A stretch of DNA of 8,855 bases from Actinomycetota bacterium (GTDB lineage: Bacteria; Actinomycetota; Thermoleophilia; Gaiellales; Gaiellaceae): NCBI GenBank assembly GCA_013821525.1, contig JACDGR010000120.1, positions 1-8,855 of the forward strand, written 5' to 3'. The stretch's first letter is position 1. Each line of letters opens with the position of its first letter. The notes below the pieces were generated by a model, which saw only the letters and a program-made list of their open reading frames with translations, was not told the origin of the DNA and did no database searches. Shown here one piece after another: positions 1 through 6,478 of the stretch. A program made the translations under genes and the position numbers.

Positions 1-1
1 G

Positions 2-880
2 CGCGACAGTGCGGTATTGCGGACGTCTGTCTCTCGCAGAGCCGTGTTCGAGGACCTGCTGAAGCTGCACGCTGTGCACGAGGGGCGCCGCGCCCTCTTG
101 CCCTTGGTCTCGGGGATGGCGGCAGATCTCAGCGACGACGGAACAACCCTGACGTTTCGCTCGATCCGACAGGCAGGAGAAGCAGAGCGCGGACCGCTGC
201 CGTTCGCCCTGCATCAAATGCCGGAGCGCCTCACGTGGGATCACCGCGAGTTGGGGACGCGCGCACGGCTGCCGGTCTGGCTTCATCGGCAGCTGCATCT
301 GTCTCTGGCGCCGAGCGGCATTCACGAGTTCCCGGCCCTGATCGAGATCGGGACCGCAGAGCCATCTGTCGTCATCCAGGCAATCACCTCGCTCGAACTG
401 ACGAATCGCGAGCGGATTCGACTCGATCCGCGAAACTACATCGCCAAGTCCGCGCTACTCGTCCGGGCCCTGCTGAATCCTCACCTGAGATCGATCGCGG
501 GGGAGTGGCTCAGATCGCCACGCAATGCCCGAGGCTCCGGGTCCACTCTGGCCGCCGAGCTCGTCGAGTTGTTCGTTCTCGACCAGGCCATGCAGGGATC
601 GCTGCCCTCCATTCCCGGTGTCGAGATCGAGACCCGCGACGGCGTGCTCGTCGCCACGAGCACACGGTCTCGTACGTCGTCGCAGCGGCTCGATCTCGGG
701 GGTGTTCGGTCGATCACGTGGGACAACCGGGCGCTCGGCCCGAATGCGTGGATCCCGAGCAGATTCGATCGGGACCTCCATGTAGCGATCGGCGAGGACG
801 GCCACAGCACCTACCCGGTCACCGCAGCGCTCGCCCAGCCGGTCGACCGGGAGGCAGCGACTCGCACGGGAGCGCATTGA
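2..880 (+). CDS. Unrecognised protein with an internal tandem-like domain duplication (5' end outside window)
   Basis: I do not recognise this family. The frame is open from the first base, so the gene almost certainly begins to the left; the first possible start inside is a TTG at 17, and residue numbers here count from it. The visible 287 residues contain two related segments, about residues 34-115 and 200-275. Both carry the pattern TWD-[HN]-R-x-L-G, a Pro six residues later, then R-x-L-H and G-x4-P, aligning without gaps at an offset of 161 residues. They look like beta-rich repeats, joined by a helical linker (about 140-195) rich in Leu and Ala. No signal peptide or membrane segment is visible. 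The stop overlaps the TTG start of the glycosyltransferase that follows, which suggests translational coupling and a shared role in glycan synthesis. It could be the C-terminal part of a larger transferase. That it is coding is fairly sure; its function is unknown. Confidence 0.8.
   Translation, partial: RDSAVLRTSVSRRAVFEDLLKLHAVHEGRRALLPLVSGMAADLSDDGTTLTFRSIRQAGEAERGPLPFALHQMPERLTWDHRELGTRARLPVWLHRQLHLSLAPSGIHEFPALIEIGTAEPSVVIQAITSLELTNRERIRLDPRNYIAKSALLVRALLNPHLRSIAGEWLRSPRNARGSGSTLAAELVELFVLDQAMQGSLPSIPGVEIETRDGVLVATSTRSRTSSQRLDLGGVRSITWDNRALGPNAWIPSRFDRDLHVAIGEDGHSTYPVTAALAQPVDREAATRTGAH
868..872 (+). promoter_or_regulatory. Ribosome binding site supporting the TTG start at 877
   Basis: GGGAG lies 4 bases upstream of TTG 877. 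The same frame is open far upstream (to about 235), but that upstream translation is Arg-rich and unlike a real protein and overlaps the preceding gene. The site, the stop/start overlap and the onset of a normal Rossmann-type strand (KPLRILLL) all point to 877 as the start. Confidence 0.5.
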
Positions 881-2106
881 CGAAGCCTCTTCGCATCCTG
901 CTTCTGTGCGACGACCACCCGGACCATGCCGACACGTTGCACGCCCACATCGGAGGCATGGAGCAGCACTCACGTCATCAGATCGTCCGCCTCAATCCCG
1001 TCGGGATCGAAAGCCATCCGCTGCTCGATGATCTGGAGTTTTTCGACGTGATCCTCCTGCACTGGTCGCTCGTGATCACGTTCGATACGTATCTCGCCCC
1101 GTCTGTCCGCGCGCGAATCCATCGGGCAAGCGCGCTGAAAGTGCAGTTCATTCAGGACGAATACCGATGGGTCGACGACATCACCCGGATGATGCGTTAT
1201 CTGGGAGTGGAGATCATCTACAGCGTTGCGCCCCCGGACGAGTTCGACACGATCTACGGGAGCCGCGCACCCGACGCCCGCGTCCTGCCGACATTGACCG
1301 GTTACGTGCCCGACGCACTCGTCGGTCTCCCTGCGCCTGCTGCGTCCGACCGGCCGCTGGACATCGTCTATCGGGGGCGGGAGCTCCCTCCGTGGATGGG
1401 GCGTCTCGCGAGAGAGAAGCTCGAAATCGGCCGGAATGTGGAGCGACTCGCAACAGCGCGCGGACTGCAGGTCGACATCGCAACCGCCGAGGAGGCCCGA
1501 GTGTACGGCGGAGCGTGGCTCGACTTCCTCCGAAGCGGCCGGGCGACGCTCGCAACACCGAGCGGATCCTCGATCACCGATTTCGACGGCACCGTACAGC
1601 GGGCGGTAGAGGCCCACCTTGCCGACCGACCGGACAGCTCCTTCGAAGAGCTCGCCGACCGTGTCCTGGCGCCTTACGAAGGGAACGTCCTGATCGATGT
1701 GGTTTCACCACGGATCTTCGAAGCCGCAGCGACCCGCACGGCCCTGATCGTGTTCGAGGGCAGATATTCCGAAGTACTCGACCTCCGCCGCCACGCGTTC
1801 GTACTCGAGCGGGACTATTCGAACTTCGACGAGATCGCGGACGCGCTTCGCGACCCGAGCGTCGTCGAGGGTTTCACCACCGCCGCCTACGACGATCTCA
1901 TCGCCTCTGGGAGATGGGCGTTCGCTCGTTTCGTCACGTCGTTCGACGACGAGATCGACTGCGCGGCGCGACGGCGCCGGGCCGCACCTTGGGACGGCCC
2001 GGCTCCAGACGGATCAGCGAGGCGGCCGTCTTTCGCGCTCGTGCGTTCGGCGGTCGGTGGTCTGACACGACTGACGGGATACCGCGCCAGACACAGGCGC
2101 ACCTGA
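877..2106 (+). CDS. CgeB-like GT-B glycosyltransferase
   Basis: A predicted 409-residue glycosyltransferase, probably cytoplasmic and acting on a lipid-linked glycan with a nucleotide-sugar donor. The N-terminal half starts with a beta strand (RILLL, residues 6-10) and contains VQFIQDEYRWVD (89-100) and LTGYVP (140-145). The middle has VYRGRELP (164-171) and EKLEIG (180-185). The C-terminal part has SGSSITDFDG (229-238) and SPRIFEAAATRT (277-288), the latter resembling the donor-binding region of CgeB-like/Glyco_trans_1_2 proteins. From memory, many relatives have G-T-E-S-G before the DFDG motif; here it reads A-T-P-S-G (226-230), so an acidic residue may be missing. The start is TTG at 877, overlapping the upstream stop; no later ATG/GTG would keep the first strand. 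The SGNH hydrolase follows 16 bases downstream. Donor and acceptor cannot be told from sequence. Confidence 0.88.
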   Translation: MTKPLRILLLCDDHPDHADTLHAHIGGMEQHSRHQIVRLNPVGIESHPLLDDLEFFDVILLHWSLVITFDTYLAPSVRARIHRASALKVQFIQDEYRWVDDITRMMRYLGVEIIYSVAPPDEFDTIYGSRAPDARVLPTLTGYVPDALVGLPAPAASDRPLDIVYRGRELPPWMGRLAREKLEIGRNVERLATARGLQVDIATAEEARVYGGAWLDFLRSGRATLATPSGSSITDFDGTVQRAVEAHLADRPDSSFEELADRVLAPYEGNVLIDVVSPRIFEAAATRTALIVFEGRYSEVLDLRRHAFVLERDYSNFDEIADALRDPSVVEGFTTAAYDDLIASGRWAFARFVTSFDDEIDCAARRRRAAPWDGPAPDGSARRPSFALVRSAVGGLTRLTGYRARHRRT

Positions 2107-2122
2107 TCCGAGCCGGTCGGTA

Positions 2123-2800
2123 ATGTCACGCGTCGTGTCACACCAGACAAACCTTACGATCGTCCACATGGGCGACTCGATCACCTTCGGGCAGTACCTC
2201 GACGCCACCTCACGTTGGACTTCGCTCGTCGAGGAGCAGCTGCGCTCCCAGTTCACAGAGGCGATCGAAGTCCGTTCGTTCAATCGCGGGATCTCGGGTG
2301 AGACCACGCGAATGGGCCTCGAGCGCTTTCCTCGCGACGTTCAGGAGATCTTCCCCGACGTGATGACGCTCCAGTTCGGCCTCAACGACTGCAACTGCTG
2401 GCAAACCGACGGTGGCCTGCCGCGGGTCTCACTGGGCTCTTTCCGGGCCAATCTGGTGGAGATGATCGACCGGGCGCGTCGGTTTGGCGCACGCAAGATC
2501 GTACTCGCGACCAACCACCGGACCCTGCGCCGGGACACTCTTGTGAGCGGCGAGGTCTACGAGTGCGCCAACGGGCGGTACAACCACATCATCCGCGAGG
2601 TCGCAGAGACGGTGGGGGTCGACCTGTGCGACATCGAAGCAGCGTTCGCGCACTTCGACGACGAGGAGCTTGCAGAGTTGCTTCTCCCGGCGCCGGACCT
2701 GCTCCATCTGAGCGAGGCGGGCAACCGCGTGTACTTCACTGCCATCTGGCCCCACGTCGAGCGTGCGGTCGAAGCATCCATCCAGGTGGTTGCGACGTGA
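2123..2800 (+). CDS. SGNH/GDSL-family hydrolase
   Basis: A 225-residue SGNH hydrolase with the four family blocks in order. Block I is GDSIT with nucleophile Ser19. Block II is GISGETT, with oxyanion-hole Gly59 by comparison with E. coli thioesterase I. Block III is GLND with Asn88. Block V is DLLH with Asp192 and His195. The catalytic set therefore appears complete. There is no signal peptide or membrane segment, so it is probably cytoplasmic. Family members act as esterases, acyltransferase-like enzymes or deacetylases. Inside a glycan operon the likely role is adding or removing an O- or N-acyl group on a sugar precursor, but the substrate is inferred only from context. The ATG start has no good Shine-Dalgarno site and lies 16 bases after the glycosyltransferase stop. 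The only other nearby ATG (2168) falls directly before the GDS motif and is too late. The stop overlaps the GTG of the methyltransferase. Confidence 0.93.
   Translation: MSRVVSHQTNLTIVHMGDSITFGQYLDATSRWTSLVEEQLRSQFTEAIEVRSFNRGISGETTRMGLERFPRDVQEIFPDVMTLQFGLNDCNCWQTDGGLPRVSLGSFRANLVEMIDRARRFGARKIVLATNHRTLRRDTLVSGEVYECANGRYNHIIREVAETVGVDLCDIEAAFAHFDDEELAELLLPAPDLLHLSEAGNRVYFTAIWPHVERAVEASIQVVAT
2784..2789 (+). promoter_or_regulatory. Ribosome binding site for the methyltransferase GTG start
   Basis: AGGTGG, one mismatch from AGGAGG, lies 7 bases before GTG 2797, inside the end of the SGNH hydrolase gene. It is the best Shine-Dalgarno site in the window and favours 2797 over any upstream start in the same frame. 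Confidence 0.6.
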
Positions 2801-3567
2801 ACACGAAGAAGACGACGACCGATCTGCACTGGAACAGTCGCGCCGCCTCGGTGGCGAACGACGTCGAAGTCAATCTGATGGATATTTTCCAGCGTGAGAT
2901 CGAATACGACTACGTGTGCCGCTATCTCGAGCCACACATGCGCGTACTCGAGGTCGGCTGCGGCAACGGATTCTCGACCGACCGATTTCGCGCACTCGTC
3001 GAGCACGTCGATGCCTTTGATTACGCCGAGCAGATGATCGAGCGGGCGCGGACGGCGTTCGGCGAGACGAACAACCGCTTCATCCACGACAACGTTCTGT
3101 CGCCGTCGGCCCTCGACGGTCCCTACGACTGCACCATCTGCGTGCGAGTACTCATCAACCTGGCAGGTCTGGACGAGCAAAAGCGTGCGATATCGAACCT
3201 CGCCGAGTTGACGAAGCCGAACGGCATCTTGATCCTCGCGGAGGGCTTCACCGACGGCTTCGGGAGCCTCAACGACCTACGCGCCGCGGTAGGGCTGCCG
3301 CTGCTCGAGCCCGCCTCGATCAACTTCTATTCGGCCATGAGCGACCTGCAACCGACCTTGGACGAAGCGTTCACTCTCGAAGAGACCTTCCATCTCGGGG
3401 CATACGACTACCTCACGCGCGTTCTGTACCCGTTGGTCGTTGGGCCGGAGAACGCCAAGCACAACAGCAATTTCAGCGAGCGCTGCTCGGACCTTGCGCG
3501 CGCATTCAACCCAGATGACTTCGCACCGCTTTCGCGAATGCGCGGTCTTGTGTTGCGACGTCGCTAG
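2797..3567 (+). CDS. Class I SAM-dependent methyltransferase
   Basis: A predicted 256-residue class I (Rossmann-fold) methyltransferase. Motif I is VLEVGCGNG at residues 50-58, the SAM-binding Gly-rich loop. The next strand ends in VDAFDYAEQMIERAR (71-85), with Asp72/Asp75 near the expected ribose-binding acid. YDCTICVRVLINL (110-122) fits motif II, and LTKPNGILILAEG (138-150) fits motif III. The N-terminal HW-NSRA and DIFQREIEYDYV segments are typical of methyltransferases found in polysaccharide clusters. The GTG start overlaps the upstream TGA (GTGA) and has a good ribosome binding site. The frame stays open upstream of 2797, but that stretch overlaps the hydrolase gene and is Arg-rich, so it is not included. 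Probable role: O- or N-methylation of a sugar, or chain-end capping; the acceptor is unknown. One sampled line within it is only about 50% GC, the lowest I counted. Confidence 0.92.
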   Translation: MNTKKTTTDLHWNSRAASVANDVEVNLMDIFQREIEYDYVCRYLEPHMRVLEVGCGNGFSTDRFRALVEHVDAFDYAEQMIERARTAFGETNNRFIHDNVLSPSALDGPYDCTICVRVLINLAGLDEQKRAISNLAELTKPNGILILAEGFTDGFGSLNDLRAAVGLPLLEPASINFYSAMSDLQPTLDEAFTLEETFHLGAYDYLTRVLYPLVVGPENAKHNSNFSERCSDLARAFNPDDFAPLSRMRGLVLRRR

Positions 3568-3571
3568 CGTC

Positions 3572-3575
3572 GAGG
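3572..3575 (+). promoter_or_regulatory. Ribosome binding site choosing ATG 3581
   Basis: GAGG lies 5 bases before ATG 3581 but only 2 bases before the adjoining GTG 3578, so the ATG is the better start. Translation upstream of this point overlaps the methyltransferase gene and is not protein-like. Confidence 0.45.
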
Positions 3576-3580
3576 CGGTG

Positions 3581-4618
3581 ATGCCGCGCCTCATCATGCT
3601 CACACTCGGCCCGCTCGATGACGATCCCCGGGCTCGACGGGCCGCGAGGACGGCCGCTGCAAGTGGGATCCGCGTCTCGGCCATCGAGGGCGCGCCTCAG
3701 AGCCGGCGCGAGGCCCGAGCCACCCTGGCTTCGGCGGGTTTCCGGGAGATCCGCGGGCTGGTTCGGCTCCTCCGCCTGAGCCGCAGAACGGCCCAGATCC
3801 TCCGCGCGGCTCGTGGCACGTCAGCGGACATCGTCCATGCGCACGACTTCGACACGCTTCCCGCAGCATGGTTGCTGGCGCGTCGACACTCGGCGCGCCT
3901 TGTCTACGACGCGCACGAGCTCTACTCCGGATTCGATCGCGACCCCCCGCGACTGTGGCGCTCGTTGCTGTTGCGGATCGAGGGCGCCATCTGCCGCGAA
4001 GCTGCAGCGGTCGTCACGGTTTCCGAGCCGATCGCCCGCGCGCTCCACGAACGCTACCGCTTGCCTCGGCGCCCATTCGTCGTGCTCAACTGTCCGCCCC
4101 TGGAGGAGGTGTCCGTCGGCGCGCGTCACGGTGCGGTTCGAGCGATCTACCAGGCAGCGGCAGGTCCTGGTCGTAACCTGGCGGATCTGCCTGATGCGCC
4201 TGGTGTCGAGGTTTTCGCACGCGTGCTCGGGGCCGAGGCCCCGCCCGCAGGTGTTACGTCACTTCCGCCTGTCGGGCTCGACGAGCTCGTGGCCGCTGCT
4301 GCCGAATTCGATATCGGCCTCGTGATCGATCGACCGGAGACCGAGAATGCACGGCTTGCCCTGCCGAACAAGCTGTTCGAGTACCTGATGGCGGGGCTTG
4401 CCGTCGCAGTGCCGAACGCTCCGGCGATGGCCGAGCTCGTCCGCCGAGAGGAGGTCGGTATCGTCTACGAGCCCGGCGAGCTCGGGGAAGCGCTCTCCCG
4501 GGTTGCTGCAGATCGACCCGCGCTCGATGAGACCCGGCGCCGTGCGCGCGCAGCAGCGGTCGAACGGTACAACGCGGAAGCGCAGCGTCCTGCCCTCCAC
4601 GAGGCCTGGGGCCTCTAG
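3581..4618 (+). CDS. GT4-type glycosyltransferase
   Basis: A 345-residue retaining GT-B glycosyltransferase of the GT4 type, cytoplasmic or membrane-associated. The N-terminal domain begins with LIMLTLGPLDDDPRARRAA (4-22), where DPRxRR is a common acceptor-side motif. It continues with DIVHAHDF (83-90), LVYDAHELY (107-115) and VVTVSEP (144-150). The donor domain has GPGRNL (195-200), AEFDIGLVIDRPETEN (241-256) and LPNKLFEYLMAGLAV (261-275). Glu267 of NKLFEYL takes the place of the last Glu of the usual EX7E motif. The donor domain is somewhat compact between residues 198 and 245 compared with typical GT4 enzymes, but I see no frameshift. The ATG at 3581 is preferred to the neighbouring GTG 3578 because of the GAGG spacing. 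It starts 13 bases after the methyltransferase stop and ends two bases before asnB. The sugar transferred is unknown. Confidence 0.92.
   Translation: MPRLIMLTLGPLDDDPRARRAARTAAASGIRVSAIEGAPQSRREARATLASAGFREIRGLVRLLRLSRRTAQILRAARGTSADIVHAHDFDTLPAAWLLARRHSARLVYDAHELYSGFDRDPPRLWRSLLLRIEGAICREAAAVVTVSEPIARALHERYRLPRRPFVVLNCPPLEEVSVGARHGAVRAIYQAAAGPGRNLADLPDAPGVEVFARVLGAEAPPAGVTSLPPVGLDELVAAAAEFDIGLVIDRPETENARLALPNKLFEYLMAGLAVAVPNAPAMAELVRREEVGIVYEPGELGEALSRVAADRPALDETRRRARAAAVERYNAEAQRPALHEAWGL
4601..4615 (+). other. Perfect 6-bp inverted repeat just upstream of asnB
   Basis: GAGGCC (4601-4606), a 3-base loop TGG, then GGCCTC (4610-4615) form a perfect stem at the last codons of the glycosyltransferase, ending 5 bases before the asnB ATG. 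It covers the only G-rich stretch that could serve asnB as a Shine-Dalgarno site. It has no U-tract, so it does not look like a terminator. It may be chance in GC-rich coding DNA. Confidence 0.4.
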
Positions 4619-4620
4619 CC

Positions 4621-6459
4621 ATGTGCGGCATCTGCGGTGTCGTTTCGTTCGGTCGCCCCGCTGAGACCGAGGTCGCGCGCGCGATGCTCGCGAGGCTCGC
4701 TCATCGCGGACCTGACGGCACCGGTGAATATTCGGAACACGGCGTCGCGCTTGCCCACGCACGTCTCGCGATCATCGACCTCTCCGATGGTGGCCGGCAG
4801 CCCTTCGCGAACCACGACGGGTCCTTGCAGCTCCTTCACAACGGAGAGATCTTCAACTACCTCGAGTTGCGTCGCGAGCTCGTGAGTCTTGGCCATCGCT
4901 TTCGATCGCACACCGACACCGAAGTCGTGCTCGCCGCCTACGAGGAGTGGGGTGACGATTGCGTCCAACGATTCAATGGCATGTGGGCGTTTGTTCTTTG
5001 GGACGCTCGCCGCCGGCGCCTGTTCTGCTCCCGCGACCGGTTCGGGATCAAACCGCTGGCCTACCGGTGGGACGGAGCCCGACTCGTCTTTGCGAGCGAG
5101 CCCAGCGCTCTCATTGCAGATCCCCTCCATTCCCTCGAGCCCGATCTCGACGCCGTGCGCGATTTCATCGAGCAGGGCTATACAGACCATCGCGCCGGGA
5201 CCTTCTTCGCCGGTGTCGAGCAGCTACCACCCGGCCATTCGCTGATCCTCGACGACGGCGGGCTGCGCATACGGCGCTATTGGCAGCTCACCCCTGCCGC
5301 CGCGCCCACCGATCCAGCGACGGCGTTTCGTGAGCTTTTCGTCGATTCGGTGCGGCTCCGGCTGCGCAGCGACGTGCCTCTCGGCACGGCGCTGTCGGGA
5401 GGACTCGACTCCTCGGCTGTAGCGGTCACTATCGACCATCTCCTCCGAACCGAGGCCGCGGCAGCCCGGCCGGTGGGTGCACGCCAGGAGACCTTCACGA
5501 TGTACTTCGACGACCCGGGGAGCGACGAACGGCCCTACGCAGCTGCGGTCGCGCGCGAGATCCTCTCGCGCCCACACGAGCTCACCTTCTCCGGCGAGGA
5601 GCTCGTCGGCGCGCTACCGGCGGTGGTGGAAGCGCAGGGAGAGCCATTCGGGTCTACTAGCATCGTCGCCCAGTGGTTCGTCATGCGCGCTGCCGCGCGC
5701 TCAGGCCTGAAGGTAATGCTCGACGGACAAGGGGGCGACGAGACTCTCGCGGGGTATCAGTCGACGACCCTGTCCTATCGACTCGCGGAGCAGCTCACTT
5801 CCGGGCGCTTTCCGTCATTCGTCGCGGATCTCCGCGGTGCCGGGCTGACACCGCGGCAGTCCCTCGAGGCGGTCGTCACACCATTCCTTCCTGCCAGAGC
5901 ACGTTGGCGGTTACGCGCCCGGAGACGCCGCAACGACCTGCTCGTGCACCGGCAGATCCGGACGAGGACCTGGCCTCCCTCTACCCCGGCGGGAGGGCCG
6001 TTCCAGGATCGCCTGCGCACGCAGTATCACGTCGTTCTCTCGCAGCTCGGCCTACCGGAGCTCTTGCGCTACGAGGACCGCAACACGATGGCCCATTCAC
6101 TCGAAGGACGGGTTCCGTTTCTCGACCACCGCCTGGTGGAGCTCCTCTACGGTCTGCCTGCACCCTCACTCGTGTACCGAGGGCAGACGAAGCTAGTCCT
6201 ACGCGAGGCCCTCGCGGACCTGCTTCCCCCCGAGGTATTAGTGCGACGAGACAAGCTCGGGTTCGTGACACCAGAGGCGCGGTTCATGCGGGGCGCACTC
6301 GGCGCGTTCACCCGTCGCGTACTGGAAAGTCCCACCACACGCAGGCGCGCGTTCGTCGACGTCGATGAGGCCCTGAGACGGCTCGACAGTGGAACTGCCG
6401 GGTTCGAGCTGTGGCGCTGCGTCAGCGTTGAGCTTTGGGCTCGCCGATTCCTCGACTGA
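4621..6459 (+). CDS. asnB: Asparagine-synthase-family glutamine amidotransferase (AsnB type)
   Basis: A 612-residue class II glutamine amidotransferase fused to an ATP-pyrophosphatase synthetase domain, close to the usual AsnB length. The N-terminal glutaminase starts MCGICGVV, so Cys2 is the nucleophile after Met removal. Supporting motifs are AHRGPDG (27-33), Arg48, HNGEIFN (73-79, Asn74 and Glu76) and SHTDTEV (96-102). The synthetase domain has the ATP-binding PP-loop SGGLDSS (259-265), LDGQGGDE (367-374) and RYEDRNTMAHSLEGRVPFLDHR (483-504). All expected catalytic residues are present. By homology it makes asparagine from aspartate, glutamine and ATP. In polysaccharide clusters, relatives such as WbpS and WbmE are linked to amidation of uronic acids, and the context here favours that (inference). 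The start is only two bases after the upstream stop and lacks a clear ribosome site, so coupling is likely. An Arg-rich stretch (425-448) is a minor peculiarity. Confidence 0.96.
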   Translation: MCGICGVVSFGRPAETEVARAMLARLAHRGPDGTGEYSEHGVALAHARLAIIDLSDGGRQPFANHDGSLQLLHNGEIFNYLELRRELVSLGHRFRSHTDTEVVLAAYEEWGDDCVQRFNGMWAFVLWDARRRRLFCSRDRFGIKPLAYRWDGARLVFASEPSALIADPLHSLEPDLDAVRDFIEQGYTDHRAGTFFAGVEQLPPGHSLILDDGGLRIRRYWQLTPAAAPTDPATAFRELFVDSVRLRLRSDVPLGTALSGGLDSSAVAVTIDHLLRTEAAAARPVGARQETFTMYFDDPGSDERPYAAAVAREILSRPHELTFSGEELVGALPAVVEAQGEPFGSTSIVAQWFVMRAAARSGLKVMLDGQGGDETLAGYQSTTLSYRLAEQLTSGRFPSFVADLRGAGLTPRQSLEAVVTPFLPARARWRLRARRRRNDLLVHRQIRTRTWPPSTPAGGPFQDRLRTQYHVVLSQLGLPELLRYEDRNTMAHSLEGRVPFLDHRLVELLYGLPAPSLVYRGQTKLVLREALADLLPPEVLVRRDKLGFVTPEARFMRGALGAFTRRVLESPTTRRRAFVDVDEALRRLDSGTAGFELWRCVSVELWARRFLD

Positions 6460-6478
6460 GCCCTTACTCTGTCCTGCG

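Noticed and set aside
235..876. Open plus-strand frame that would extend the CgeB-like transferase upstream by over 200 codons
   Set aside because: It overlaps the duplicated-domain gene in another frame, its translation is Arg/Ser/Ala-rich without fold-like pattern, and family similarity starts only at 877.
1167..2123. 318-codon plus-strand frame inside the CgeB-like transferase gene
   Set aside because: Its translation is extremely Arg-rich and lacks motifs; it is a GC-driven shadow of the real gene.
2563..2796. Upstream in-frame extension of the methyltransferase
   Set aside because: It overlaps the SGNH hydrolase gene including its catalytic block V, and the GTG at 2797 has a good ribosome site and the usual family N-terminus.
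4180..4320. Possible internal deletion or frameshift in the 3581-4618 glycosyltransferase, because the donor domain is short here
   Set aside because: The reading frame is continuous, the flanking motifs (GPGRNL and DIGLVIDRP) are in place, and a compact donor domain is plausible for this branch.
5673..6368. 231-codon plus-strand frame inside asnB
   Set aside because: Arg/Pro-rich translation with no motif; the asnB frame has conserved catalytic residues throughout.
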